A stretch of 64,000 nt of DNA from Flavobacteriaceae bacterium (GTDB lineage: Bacteria; Bacteroidota; Bacteroidia; Flavobacteriales; Flavobacteriaceae), in contig JALRDO010000006.1 in NCBI GenBank assembly GCA_023262185.1, positions 1-64,000 of the forward strand, written 5' to 3'. Shown here piece by piece: positions 49,403 through 57,652 of the stretch. The notes beneath the pieces were generated by a model. The model was given only the letters and a program-made list of their open reading frames with translations. It had not been told where the DNA came from and did not search any database. The translations under genes were made by a program, and so were the position numbers. Position 1 is the first letter of the stretch; every line of letters starts with the position of its first letter.

Positions 49403-50824
49403 TTATTCAGGAGCATTTGCCCCATAAGTATCTATTAAATATATAAGTGAAGCCATTGCAGCGGCTCCTAGTTCTAGTTCTCGTTTATTCACCTGGTCAA
49501 AGGTGTCATGATCTGAATGGTGGTGGTCGAAATAGCGCTGCGAATCTGGACGTAGGCCAGCCAAAACAGCTCCCTGCGGTTTTAAGGGTCCAACATCTGC
49601 ACCGCTACCTCCTAATTCAAAACGATCTGTAAAATACGGGTAGAACAGCGGTGACCACTGTGCAATTCGCTCAAAGTTCGCCTCATTCGTATCGAACTGA
49701 AATCCTCTAGGGGTAAAACCACCGCTATCACTCTCTAAGCCAAAGACGTGTTTTTCTCCTAAAGACGCTGCTTCACTTGCATATTCTGTAGCCCCCCTTA
49801 ATCCATTCTCTTCATTCATAAAAAGCACCGCTCTCAATGTACGTTTTGGCTTATAACCAATCGCCTTTAGGGTGCGCAATACTTCAATAGACTGAACCAC
49901 TCCTGCCCCATCATCATGAGCCCCATCTCCTAGATCCCAAGAATCGAGATGTCCTCCAACTACTAGAATCTCTTCTGGATATACCGAACCCTTAATTTCA
50001 CCTATAACATTATAAGATTTCACGTCCGGAAAGGTGCGACAGTTCTGTTTGAAGTAAAATTGGGTTTCTGGATTTAAGCTTAAAGTAGCCGAAAGAAGCT
50101 CTGCTCCATTAGTGCTGATGGCTGCCGCCGGAATTCTAGAGCTAATAGGGCTATCGCCATAACTCATCCCCCCAGTGTGCGGAAAGTCGTCAAGTCTGAG
50201 ATTCATCGAACGCACAATTACACCAACGGCACCGTACTTCGCTGACTCTGCCGCTCCCGAATAACGCTGATCGACGCATGCGCTATAGGCCTGAAAGGTT
50301 TGTATGGTTTGCGCATTCATCGGACGGTTGAAGAACACAATTTTTCCGGCAATCTTGTTGCGACCTAATTGCTCAAGTTCTTCTATACCTTTTACCTCAA
50401 CAATTTTGGCTTTCAATCCCATGCTAGGAGTGGCCACAGAACCTCCAAGTGCGGTAATTGGCACGGTAGTGCTTAAACCAGGGGCTGTTTCAAAATAAGC
50501 GTATTCAGGGGCACCTCTCACCCATTTAGGGACCATGACGGGCTGCAGATACACTCGATCTAACCCCAAGTCATTCATCACAGTCTTGGTGTATTCCACC
50601 GCTTGTTCAGCCTCTACTGAACCCGATAACCGACCTCCAATTTGAAGCGACAAGAAGCGTAACCAATCGTACGCCTGTCCGCCCGTAAGGGTTTCGTCAA
50701 AAATTGATCGTATCATTAACGCATCTCGAGAAGAAGCCTCTTCTGATTGGGCTTCAAGCGTATGCACTCCTAAACTAAGACTACAAAAAAGGAATAAGAT
50801 CCCTACTGAAATTTTACCGCTCAT
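49403..50824 (-). CDS. Exported M28-family metallopeptidase (carboxypeptidase Q-like)
   Basis: A 473-residue secreted aminopeptidase/dipeptidase-type enzyme. Signal peptide about 1-25. A PA-domain-like insertion (KIAGKIVFFNRPM) precedes the peptidase core: VVGGHLDSWDLGDGAHDDGA holds His and Asp zinc ligands, FMNEENGLRGATEYA the catalytic and ligand Glu pair, and HHHSDHDTFDQVN the last His. FGLESDSGGFTPRGF is the third ligand region. It resembles plasma glutamate carboxypeptidase (CPQ). Its start overlaps the regulator gene by 4 nt, so the two are probably coupled. Confidence 0.9.
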   Translation of the reverse strand: MSGKISVGILFLFCSLSLGVHTLEAQSEEASSRDALMIRSIFDETLTGGQAYDWLRFLSLQIGGRLSGSVEAEQAVEYTKTVMNDLGLDRVYLQPVMVPKWVRGAPEYAYFETAPGLSTTVPITALGGSVATPSMGLKAKIVEVKGIEELEQLGRNKIAGKIVFFNRPMNAQTIQTFQAYSACVDQRYSGAAESAKYGAVGVIVRSMNLRLDDFPHTGGMSYGDSPISSRIPAAAISTNGAELLSATLSLNPETQFYFKQNCRTFPDVKSYNVIGEIKGSVYPEEILVVGGHLDSWDLGDGAHDDGAGVVQSIEVLRTLKAIGYKPKRTLRAVLFMNEENGLRGATEYASEAASLGEKHVFGLESDSGGFTPRGFQFDTNEANFERIAQWSPLFYPYFTDRFELGGSGADVGPLKPQGAVLAGLRPDSQRYFDHHHSDHDTFDQVNKRELELGAAAMASLIYLIDTYGANAPE

Positions 50825-51981
50825 ACGTACTGTTTTACGTCCTCTAAAGTTACGGCATCGCCAGAGAGTATAAGCAATCGCTCTACCACATTTCTCAATT
50901 CTCGAATATTACCCTTGTAGCTCTTCTTCTGAAGTTCATCAATGGCGTCTTTTTCAAACGTTTTTACTCGAGCTCCATTCTCTTCTGCAATTTGTGCATT
51001 GAAGTGCTCAATTAAAAGTGGAATGTCTTCTTTGCGCTCATCGAGTGATGGCAATTCTACGCGAATCACACTTAAGCGATGATAGAGGTCTTCTCTAAAT
51101 GATTCTGAGGCGATAGCCTCTTGCAGATTCTTATTGGTTGCGGCTACAACACGCACATCTACCTTTATAGCCTTGTCTGAACCCACACGCGAGAGCGTTT
51201 GCTCTTGCAATACTCTCAGCACTTTGGCTTGGGCCGATAATGACATGTCACCTACCTCATCGAGAAATAGCGTCCCTTGATGAGCGGCCTCGAATTTACC
51301 TGCTCGGTCTTTATGGGCAGAGGTGAATGCCCCTTTAACATGGCCAAACAACTCACTTTCAATGAGCTCTGAGGGAATAGCGGCACAGTTAACTTCTATG
51401 AACGGAGCAGAAGAACGCTCACTTAATTCGTGAATAGAGCGTGCTACGAGCTCTTTTCCGGTACCATTTGCCCCCGTAATTAAAACGCGAGCAGAAGTTG
51501 GAGCAACCTTTTCAATAATCTGCTGAACCTCTTTTAAGACAACACTCTCGCCTACCATTTGAGTAGACCTACTTAGCTTTTTCTTGAGTCTTTTGTTTTC
51601 AGTCGCCAATTTTTTACGGTCAAGGGCATTCTTTACCGTTAACAACAAGCGGTTTAAATCAGGTGGTTTTGAGAGGTAATCAAAGGCTCCTAGGCGCATG
51701 CACTCTACCGCCGTTTCTAAATCTCCGTGCCCTGAAATCATAATGAAAGGCAACTCAGCTAAACGAGAAGCACAAGCCTGCAAGACCTCGATCCCATCTT
51801 TTTTAGGCATTTTGATGTCACAGAAGACTAAGTCGATTGACTCATCTTGGCTTAAAAGTTCTATGCCCTCTTGTCCGTCCTTAGCCGTTAGACATTCATA
51901 GGTATCATCCGATTCTTGTAGAATTTTCACAAGTACTCTGCGGATGCTTTCCTCGTCTTCTATGATAAGTATACGTGCCAT
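50821..51981 (-). CDS. NtrC-like response regulator without DNA-binding domain
   Basis: Receiver plus AAA+ regulator of 386 aa. Receiver about 1-120 with phosphoacceptor Asp55 in FCDIKMPKKDG and conserved K in SKPPDLNRL. AAA+ domain about 140-375: Walker A ITGANGTGKELVARSI, the sigma-54 contact loop reads GAFTSA instead of GAFTGA, Walker B GTLFLDEVGDM, and RELRNVVERL. The protein ends at ILSGDAVTLEDVKQYV with no Fis-type HTH. ATG 51981 (MARILIIEDEES) is used; the longer start at 52011 adds a non-family leader. Typical flavobacterial members have the same layout. It may act without binding enhancer DNA. Confidence 0.9.
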   Translation of the reverse strand: MARILIIEDEESIRRVLVKILQESDDTYECLTAKDGQEGIELLSQDESIDLVFCDIKMPKKDGIEVLQACASRLAELPFIMISGHGDLETAVECMRLGAFDYLSKPPDLNRLLLTVKNALDRKKLATENKRLKKKLSRSTQMVGESVVLKEVQQIIEKVAPTSARVLITGANGTGKELVARSIHELSERSSAPFIEVNCAAIPSELIESELFGHVKGAFTSAHKDRAGKFEAAHQGTLFLDEVGDMSLSAQAKVLRVLQEQTLSRVGSDKAIKVDVRVVAATNKNLQEAIASESFREDLYHRLSVIRVELPSLDERKEDIPLLIEHFNAQIAEENGARVKTFEKDAIDELQKKSYKGNIRELRNVVERLLILSGDAVTLEDVKQYV

Positions 51982-52003
51982 GAGATTGAATAGTGAGGTC
52001 TTA

Positions 52004-52042
52004 AAATACAAAACCCACCCTCAAACAAAGTTCAAGGATGGG
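52004..52042 (-). terminator. Candidate terminator 2 downstream of dnaJ
   Basis: An imperfect 13-bp hairpin with AAA loop (52014-52042; 3 mismatched pairs, 2 of them T-G type) is followed on the minus strand by TTTTGTATTTT. It lies between dnaJ and the regulator gene. Confidence 0.4.
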
Positions 52043-52054
52043 AAAAATTGCTAT

Positions 52055-52088
52055 GAAAAAGAAAATAGTAAAGGTTAAAACCCTTACT
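52055..52088 (-). terminator. Candidate terminator 1 downstream of dnaJ
   Basis: An 8-bp stem with one mismatch (AGTAAAGG 52067-52074 and CCCTTACT 52081-52088, 6-nt loop) is followed on the minus strand by a T-rich run. It lies 43 nt after the dnaJ stop, upstream of the second hairpin. Confidence 0.45.
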
Positions 52089-52131
52089 GTTGGTAAATAT
52101 ATACTTTTTTTTAATTCTCGCGAATCCCTGA

Positions 52132-53244
52132 TTATGAGAACATATCTCTAATGCGATCGAAGGTCGACTTATCGTCGGCCTTAGGATCGGGCATAAAGTT
52201 TTTATCGCTCAAGGTTTCTTCAAAGAAGGCTTCTTGCTCTGCAGATAATTTTTGCGGAGTCCATACCAGTACATGTACTAATAAATCGCCCTTACCGTAT
52301 CCGTTTAAGCTCTTCACTCCTTTACCTCTCAGTCGAAGAACTTTACCCGACTGTGTCCCTTTATCGATTTTAATGCGAACCTTTCCGCCAACGGCATCGA
52401 TTTCTTTTGAGACCCCGAGAACGGCCTCAGCAAAACTGATTCGAAGATCGTAGTGCAAGTTATCTCCCTCTCGTTTTAAAGATGGATGCTGGGTTTCTTT
52501 TATAGATACGATGAGATCACCTGCTATACCGTCTCCTGGGGCGGCGTTTCCTTTACCCGAAACTTTAAGCTGCATGCCATCCTCAACCCCTCCTGGAATT
52601 TGTATAGAAACCGTTTCTTCTTTACTAACGAGTCCTTGAGCGTCTGCCCCTGCTGGCTTTTGATCTAGAATTTGACCAGCCCCGCCACAGGCGGTACACG
52701 GAGCAGCCGTTTGCATACGTCCTAAAATGGTATTGGTGATTTTTGTTACCTGCCCAGTACCATTACAGCTACTACACGATTTATAGGTCACCCCCTCGGC
52801 TTGAACCTTACGCTTAACCTTTACTTTCTTTTCTACCCCTTCAGCAATTTCATCAAGAGTTAGAGTAATCTGAATACGCAAATTCGTTCCTTTCACGCGA
52901 CGTCCACCAGAAGATCCGAATCCACCGAATCCACCAAAGCCTCCGCCAAAAGCACTCCCGAAAATATCTCCAAATTGACTGAAGATATCATCCATGTTCA
53001 TCGAACCGGCACCTCCTCCGTTTTCAAATGCAGCGTGTCCGAACTGATCATAGCGCGCACGTTTATCTTGATCTGAGAGTACCTCATAAGCCTCTGCCGC
53101 CTGTTTAAAACGCTCTTCAGCCGTGCTATCGCCTGGGTTCTTATCTGGGTGGTACTCGATGGCTTTTTTTCTATAGGCCTTTTTAATTTCAGCCTCAGAA
53201 GCCCCTTTAGACACCCCTAGTATTTCGTAAAAATCTTCTTTCAT
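52132..53244 (-). CDS. dnaJ: Chaperone DnaJ with half zinc finger
   Basis: Hsp40 co-chaperone of DnaK. J domain about 1-65 with HPD in [12 protein letters not shown] Gly/Phe-rich region ([15 protein letters not shown]) follows. The zinc region has only two CxxCxGxG motifs (CSSCNGTG and CTACGGAG) instead of four, consistent with the half-finger seen in Flavobacteriia; it can bind only one zinc. C-terminal substrate-binding domains read [20 protein letters not shown] and [10 protein letters not shown]. Length 370 aa. It follows grpE by 7 nt; two tandem hairpins follow it. Confidence 0.95.
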   Translation of the reverse strand: MKEDFYEILGVSKGASEAEIKKAYRKKAIEYHPDKNPGDSTAEERFKQAAEAYEVLSDQDKRARYDQFGHAAFENGGGAGSMNMDDIFSQFGDIFGSAFGGGFGGFGGFGSSGGRRVKGTNLRIQITLTLDEIAEGVEKKVKVKRKVQAEGVTYKSCSSCNGTGQVTKITNTILGRMQTAAPCTACGGAGQILDQKPAGADAQGLVSKEETVSIQIPGGVEDGMQLKVSGKGNAAPGDGIAGDLIVSIKETQHPSLKREGDNLHYDLRISFAEAVLGVSKEIDAVGGKVRIKIDKGTQSGKVLRLRGKGVKSLNGYGKGDLLVHVLVWTPQKLSAEQEAFFEETLSDKNFMPDPKADDKSTFDRIRDMFS

Positions 53245-53251
53245 CTAGTGA

Positions 53252-53806
53252 TTAGTTTCCTACCACCACCTTGGGGTGACGGATAATTTGATCGCCTAAT
53301 TTATATCCCTTTTCAACCGTGTCGATGATCTTACCTACCATATCCTCTGATGGCGCTTTGATCTGAGTGATGGCTTCATGAACATCAGAATCAAAGGCGT
53401 CTCCATCTTTGACCTCAAGAGACTCTAACCCTTTTGCTTTTAGCGTTTCGGTGAGTTTATTGTAAATCAATCGAATACCTTCAATATGCGCATCTTCTTG
53501 CTTTTGCATCTCCGCGATAGCTCTTTCAAAATCATCTACTACCGGCAGAAGAGCTGAAATCACCTCTCGACCTGCAGTTTTAAACAAATCAATTCGCTCT
53601 TTGGTGGTGCGCTTCTTGTAATTTTCAAATTCAGCAAAAAGCCTTAAAAACTTATCTTTTTCTATAGCCAATAAAGCTTCTGGACTTTCATCAGCTTTTT
53701 GACTTTGATCAGATGTCGCTTGTTGGGATTCTTCTCCTGAAGATTCAGTGCCTTCTTGAGCGTTTACTTCGTCTTCTTCTATGGCTTTCTTTTCCTTCTT
53801 TGACAT
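53252..53806 (-). CDS. grpE: Nucleotide exchange factor GrpE
   Basis: Releases ADP from DnaK. An acidic, low-complexity N-terminus (about 1-40) precedes a long coiled coil (LLAIEKDKFLRLFAEFENYK, KRTTKERIDLFKTAGREVIS), then the GrpE beta domain (ALLPVVDDFERAIAEMQ, DAFDSDVHEAITQI, VEKGYKLGDQIIRHPKVVVG). Length 184 aa. It is first in a grpE-dnaJ operon. dnaK is not in the window. Confidence 0.95.
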   Translation of the reverse strand: MSKKEKKAIEEDEVNAQEGTESSGEESQQATSDQSQKADESPEALLAIEKDKFLRLFAEFENYKKRTTKERIDLFKTAGREVISALLPVVDDFERAIAEMQKQEDAHIEGIRLIYNKLTETLKAKGLESLEVKDGDAFDSDVHEAITQIKAPSEDMVGKIIDTVEKGYKLGDQIIRHPKVVVGN

Positions 53807-53874
53807 GTTTTGACAATTAATAATGTTATGCTAGTAGCAAAAGTACTGCCATACAGGTTCGCGATGTCAAAATG

Positions 53875-54780
53875 TCATCTTTTTAGCAGCTGAGTAAGAG
53901 CACCTCTAACCTGCTTAAACCTAAATTCAAAATCTGAGTTTACTAAAAGTTCAGAGCGCACTTTTTGCGATTCTAGGACGACAGCCGCCATTTCACCCAA
54001 AAATAGTTTTAAAACAGAGTCTGGGATGGGTGGTAAGAAAAAGGGACGCTTTAAAATGTTTGCCACTTCTCGCAATAACTCCTTTTGCAATACTGGATGT
54101 GGAGCTACCGCATTAACTACGGGCCCTAAATTGTTCTTTAAGAGATATACGAATAAACACGAAAGATCTTCACTGTGAATCCAAGATTGCCACTGCCTTC
54201 CAGATCCTAAAGGAGCCCCTAACCCAAGACGAACCGGCAGCGCCAGCTTAGGTAGTGCGCCTTGATCACTGTCAAGCACAATTCCAATGCGCACCAGAGA
54301 AAGAGCGTGTCCCTTATCAGAGATACGTTGGGCCTGTGCCTCCCATTGTTGTACTACTTCTGTTAAAAATCCTTCACCATAAGAAGTCGAATGCTCGTCA
54401 TGGGTAAAATTAAGATCACTCTTATATACTCCAATAGCAGACGCAGACAGCACGCGAATCGAAGAACTCTTTGATTCTTCTATGGCCATTTCAAGCGTCT
54501 TCAAACTATTGAGTCGACTGAGCAAGATTTGTTTTTTGTAAGAGGCGCTCCACCTCTTCGCGATCGTTGCCCCCGCAAGGTTAATCACATGGGTGACCCC
54601 GTCCATAGCCTTTTTATCAAAGGAAAATTGATTCGGATTCCACTGAAATCCTTTTGCACCAGGAATCACAGAAGAGGAAGGATTACGACTGAAATACCGA
54701 ACCTCAACCCCATCCTTCACTAGTTCGGTGCAGATTTTAGTCCCTATGAGGCCTGTAGCCCCTGTGATCAATACCACCAT
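53875..54780 (-). CDS. TIGR01777-family NAD-dependent epimerase-like protein
   Basis: An extended SDR of 301 aa. Rossmann motif VVLITGATGLIGTKIC, then GVTHVINLAGATIAKRW, RVLSASAIGVYKSD and VVNAVAPHPVLQKELLREV, the conserved blocks of the TIGR01777 (YfcH/SulA-like epimerase) family. ATG 54780 begins MVVLITGATG; the upstream ATG at 54801 would overlap mnmD and adds a basic leader not in the family. Function is undefined in Bacteroidota; in other groups members act on envelope or sugar nucleotides. It follows mnmD with a 1-nt gap. Confidence 0.85.
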   Translation of the reverse strand: MVVLITGATGLIGTKICTELVKDGVEVRYFSRNPSSSVIPGAKGFQWNPNQFSFDKKAMDGVTHVINLAGATIAKRWSASYKKQILLSRLNSLKTLEMAIEESKSSSIRVLSASAIGVYKSDLNFTHDEHSTSYGEGFLTEVVQQWEAQAQRISDKGHALSLVRIGIVLDSDQGALPKLALPVRLGLGAPLGSGRQWQSWIHSEDLSCLFVYLLKNNLGPVVNAVAPHPVLQKELLREVANILKRPFFLPPIPDSVLKLFLGEMAAVVLESQKVRSELLVNSDFEFRFKQVRGALTQLLKR

Positions 54781-54781
54781 A

Positions 54782-55453
54782 TCATTTCGTTTTCTCGGCA
54801 CGCAACATTTCTCTTTTTCCCGGTGGGCCCGGCAATCGTTCTACGCTCAATCCAGCCGCTTCTAGACCTCGCCTTACGGTTCCTTTAGCACAGTAACTTA
54901 CCCATGTTCCGTGTTCACTTAGTAACCCAGCGCATTTCTCTAGCGCCCAGGGCTCCCATAATTCGGGCTGAACCCTAGGTCCAAACGCATCGTAATAGAT
55001 GAGGTCAAAACGAAGGTCGGTGGTAAAGGATTCAAACGTAGTATCTAGTTTTAGAAGATTGAAAAAAGGAGTTATTGCGGTCCACTCTCCCACAGCAGCC
55101 TGGTGCATGGTAAGGTACAGTTCTGGCGAAGCCCAGCTCTCATTCTCAAATACGGTATAGTGTGCTGAAGAAAGCAGATGGGGCTCGACAGTTACATAAT
55201 TACACACTTCATGGCCCCTTTCAGTCATCTTGACCGCCGTAAGCATGGCATTCATCCCCGTGCCAAATCCCAGTTCAAACACGGTCAAGGATGGCGATTT
55301 GGAATCAGACTCGATCAGGTGTTCAAGACCCTTCTGAATGTAGACGTGATTCGCTTCAGTTAAGGCGCCATGTTTAGAGTGATACTGTTCGTTTAACGCA
55401 GGTAAATGAAGCGTCTTACTCGAATCGCCTGTGGTAATAATCTCAATCTTCAC
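54782..55453 (-). CDS. mnmD: tRNA 5-methylaminomethyl-2-thiouridine methyltransferase MnmD
   Basis: Methylates the nm5 group of U34 as a stand-alone MnmD, the methylase half of MnmC. The SAM-binding signature FELGFGTGMNAMLTAVKM and IYYDAFGPRVQPELWEP are the diagnostic motifs, and LKTYCAKGTVRRGLEAAG-like sequence (WVSYCAKGTVRRGLEAAG) is present. Length 223 aa. It starts with GTG (55451-55453), since no ATG is present in the N-terminal region. It shares its substrate nucleotide with mnmA at 11604-12794. The gap to TIGR01777 is 1 nt. Confidence 0.88.
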   Translation of the reverse strand: MKIEIITTGDSSKTLHLPALNEQYHSKHGALTEANHVYIQKGLEHLIESDSKSPSLTVFELGFGTGMNAMLTAVKMTERGHEVCNYVTVEPHLLSSAHYTVFENESWASPELYLTMHQAAVGEWTAITPFFNLLKLDTTFESFTTDLRFDLIYYDAFGPRVQPELWEPWALEKCAGLLSEHGTWVSYCAKGTVRRGLEAAGLSVERLPGPPGKREMLRAEKTK

Positions 55454-55505
55454 AAACGTAAAAGTAAAGGAAGAACTTGTATTTTTACGTCCTAATCAGA
55501 GAAGT

Positions 55506-56561
55506 ATGAAAATCACCAAGGTTGCCGAGTCAAGATTTGGAGCTTTAGATTACAAGACATTGCCTTTTGGGTCTTTATTCACCGATCATATGGTCGTCGC
55601 AGATTATAAAGACGGAAAGTGGTCGACTCCTGAAATCATACCCTATGGCCCCATGATGATGCACCCTTCATCAAGTGTTTTCCATTATGGCCAGGCTTTA
55701 TTCGAAGGAATGAAAGCTTACAAGGATACTGCAGGTAATGCTTTTCTCTTTAGACCTGACCAAAACATCAAACGCTTTAATCGCTCTTGTGAGCGTCTGG
55801 CGATTCCTCAAATAGACGAGCAGGCTTTTCTTTCTGCACTCGACCATCTCATTGCCCTAGAGCGTAAATGGATACCCGATGAAGAAGGAAGTTCACTATA
55901 TATCCGTCCGTTTGTATTCGCCACAGAGCCTGTCATAAAGGCTAATCCTGCATTAGAATACCGCTTCTGCATCATCTGTGCACCCGTAGCTTCTTATTTT
56001 GCCGAGGCTATTGCGGTGAAGATTGAAGAAAAGTTCTCAAGGGCTGCGCCTGGAGGTTTTGGGTACGCTAAAGCTGCCGGAAATTACGCAGGGCAATTCT
56101 ATCCTACTGAGCTCGCAAAAGCCGAGGGATATCAGCAGGTGGTATGGACAGACGCGCAAACCCACAGTTATCTTGAAGAAGCAGGAACCATGAATATTTT
56201 TGTACGCTTCAATGATACTTTAGTGACGAGCCCTGTTTCTGATACTATACTTGATGGGATTACGCGTAAGAGCATGATTGCCTTGTGCAAAGATCTCGGC
56301 ATTAAAGTCGAAGAACGTGCCATCGCGGTTAAAGAGCTGCTAGAAGGTTTTGAAAACGGAAATCTCGTAGAACTTTTCGGCGCCGGAACCGCTGCGGTGG
56401 TCAGTGAAATTAAAAGCTTTGGATACCGCGGCATCAACTACGAACTCGATGTTGCAGAAGATGCTTATGGCGCAATACTCAAAAAAGCCTTAACCGATAT
56501 TCAACGCAATAGAGCCGTAGACCCACACGGGTGGCGCTATGAAATAAAGGCGAATGTTTAG
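55506..56561 (+). CDS. ilvE: Branched-chain amino acid aminotransferase
   Basis: PLP-dependent class IV aminotransferase making leucine, isoleucine and valine. PLP lysine in GFGYAKAAGNYAGQFYPTEL (Lys is in AKAAGN), and HYGQALFEGMKAY, SLYIRPFVFAT, YLEEAGTMNIFV and FGAGTAAVVSEI are characteristic of the BCAT II form. ATG 55506 (MKITKVAESRFGA) gives 351 aa; the longer in-frame reading from 55431 runs into the mnmD start region. It is divergent from mnmD and overlaps the following 62-aa gene by 8 nt. Confidence 0.93.
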   Translation: MKITKVAESRFGALDYKTLPFGSLFTDHMVVADYKDGKWSTPEIIPYGPMMMHPSSSVFHYGQALFEGMKAYKDTAGNAFLFRPDQNIKRFNRSCERLAIPQIDEQAFLSALDHLIALERKWIPDEEGSSLYIRPFVFATEPVIKANPALEYRFCIICAPVASYFAEAIAVKIEEKFSRAAPGGFGYAKAAGNYAGQFYPTELAKAEGYQQVVWTDAQTHSYLEEAGTMNIFVRFNDTLVTSPVSDTILDGITRKSMIALCKDLGIKVEERAIAVKELLEGFENGNLVELFGAGTAAVVSEIKSFGYRGINYELDVAEDAYGAILKKALTDIQRNRAVDPHGWRYEIKANV

Positions 56562-56742
56562 TACCGGACAACTCATTTTTGCACTCCTTTTCGCTATCGG
56601 ATTTATCACGGTTATCGCATTAGCCTACCGCAAAGACAAAGCTTTACATCAACGCTACTTCAAAGGAGCACGCTGGGTACTTGTTGCGTTTATAGCCTTT
56701 GTAGCCCTTCTCAGTATCCTCAAATCCCTTCTCAGACCGTGA
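56554..56742 (+). CDS. Small two-helix membrane protein, unknown function
   Basis: A 62-residue protein with hydrophobic segments at about 7-25 and 43-59, separated by a basic loop (RKDKALHQRYFKGARW). It overlaps ilvE by 8 nt and crcB by 4 nt (GTGA), which supports it being expressed. Not recognised as a named family. Confidence 0.65.
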   Translation: MFSTGQLIFALLFAIGFITVIALAYRKDKALHQRYFKGARWVLVAFIAFVALLSILKSLLRP

Positions 56743-57122
56743 GCCAGTGGCCGACATACGCAGCGGTTTTTCTTGGCGGAGGTCTAGGTAGTGTAGCACG
56801 ATTCGGCCTTTCTGCGTTGCTAAACAAAGGGCATCAACTTTTTCATTGGGGTACCTTTTCAGCAAACATGTTAGGGTGTCTTTTGATCGGAGCACTGGTT
56901 CCCTTCTTTTCAAAGACTCCTCACTCGACTTTGGCACTCTTTGCCATTGCTGGGTTTTGCGGAGGATTCACCACCTTTTCTACGCTCTCTTGGGAGAGTA
57001 TTAAGCTTTTAGAAAAATTCGGTATAGGCCCTTATCTCCTATACGTCGGTAGCTCAATTTTAGTAGGTCTTTCGCTGACCTATGGGGGTTATCGTGCTGT
57101 TTTACAGCTATTTAAATTCTGA
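56739..57122 (+). CDS. crcB: Fluoride ion exporter CrcB/FluC
   Basis: Channel exporting fluoride. A 127-residue four-helix protein with the family signature FCGGFTTFSTLSWES (Phe-box and polar track) and LGGGLGSVARFGLS near the N-terminus, with NMLGCLLIGAL containing the Asn of the dimer pore. It starts with GTG at 56739, overlapping the preceding gene's stop by 4 nt; no ATG suits better. No fluoride riboswitch is visible upstream because it is internal to an operon. Confidence 0.9.
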   Translation: MSQWPTYAAVFLGGGLGSVARFGLSALLNKGHQLFHWGTFSANMLGCLLIGALVPFFSKTPHSTLALFAIAGFCGGFTTFSTLSWESIKLLEKFGIGPYLLYVGSSILVGLSLTYGGYRAVLQLFKF

Positions 57123-57260
57123 TTCCTTAAAATTTTATTAACATCTCATCAAGAGGTCCCTAAAAATTAGGATCTCCTAATCGATCTTACTCAAATATTG
57201 CATTTTATTAAATGTTTTTACAAAAACAGTGAAAATAAACTGTTAAAAAACAATTAGCAC

Positions 57261-57268
57261 TACGTTTA
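57261..57268 (+). promoter_or_regulatory. Candidate -7 promoter element of the glnK-amt unit
   Basis: TACGTTTA, one mismatch to TAnnTTTG, lies 22 nt ahead of the glnK ATG in the 168-nt AT-rich gap after crcB. TGTT 16 nt further upstream (57241-57244) could be a weak -33 element. Confidence 0.35.
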
Positions 57269-57290
57269 TTACATCAAAACTGTAAAAACG

Positions 57291-57629
57291 ATGAAAAAAA
57301 TTGAAGCAATCATTCGAAAGTCAAAATTCGATGAGGTTAAGAAAGCTCTGCAGGATGTTGGAGTTCTCTTTTTCAGTTACTGGGACGTAACCGGAGTAGG
57401 CAATGAAAAACAAGGTCATGTGTATAGAGGCGTGGTCTATTCAACCTCTGACATTCAACGACGCTACCTTTCTATTGTTGTCTCAGACGATTTTGTAGAA
57501 ACCACCGTCAAAACCATCATTGATACCGCAAAAACGGGTAACGTGGGTGATGGAAAAGTTTTTGTTTCATCTATTGATGAAGCCTACCGCATCCGAACGG
57601 GTGAAAGTGGGTACGAAGGAATCAACTAA
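57291..57629 (+). CDS. glnK: P-II nitrogen regulatory protein
   Basis: Trimeric sensor of 2-oxoglutarate and ATP/ADP. Opening KKIEAIIRKSKFDEVKKAL, T-loop about 37-54 with Tyr45 and Tyr50 (VYRGVVYST), and B-loop TGNVGDGKVFV at 82-92, then the C-loop EAYRIRTGESGYEGI. Length 112 aa. The direct pairing with amt, 23 nt downstream, points to GlnK, which blocks the ammonium channel when nitrogen is plentiful. T-loop uridylylation cannot be judged, since no glnD is in the window. Confidence 0.93.
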   Translation: MKKIEAIIRKSKFDEVKKALQDVGVLFFSYWDVTGVGNEKQGHVYRGVVYSTSDIQRRYLSIVVSDDFVETTVKTIIDTAKTGNVGDGKVFVSSIDEAYRIRTGESGYEGIN

Positions 57630-57652
57630 ATGTTAATCATCAAATCAATCAC

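Noticed and set aside
55453-55460. A TACGTTTG match immediately before mnmD on the minus strand
   Set aside because: It abuts the GTG start of mnmD, so it cannot serve as its promoter unless the start is wrong.
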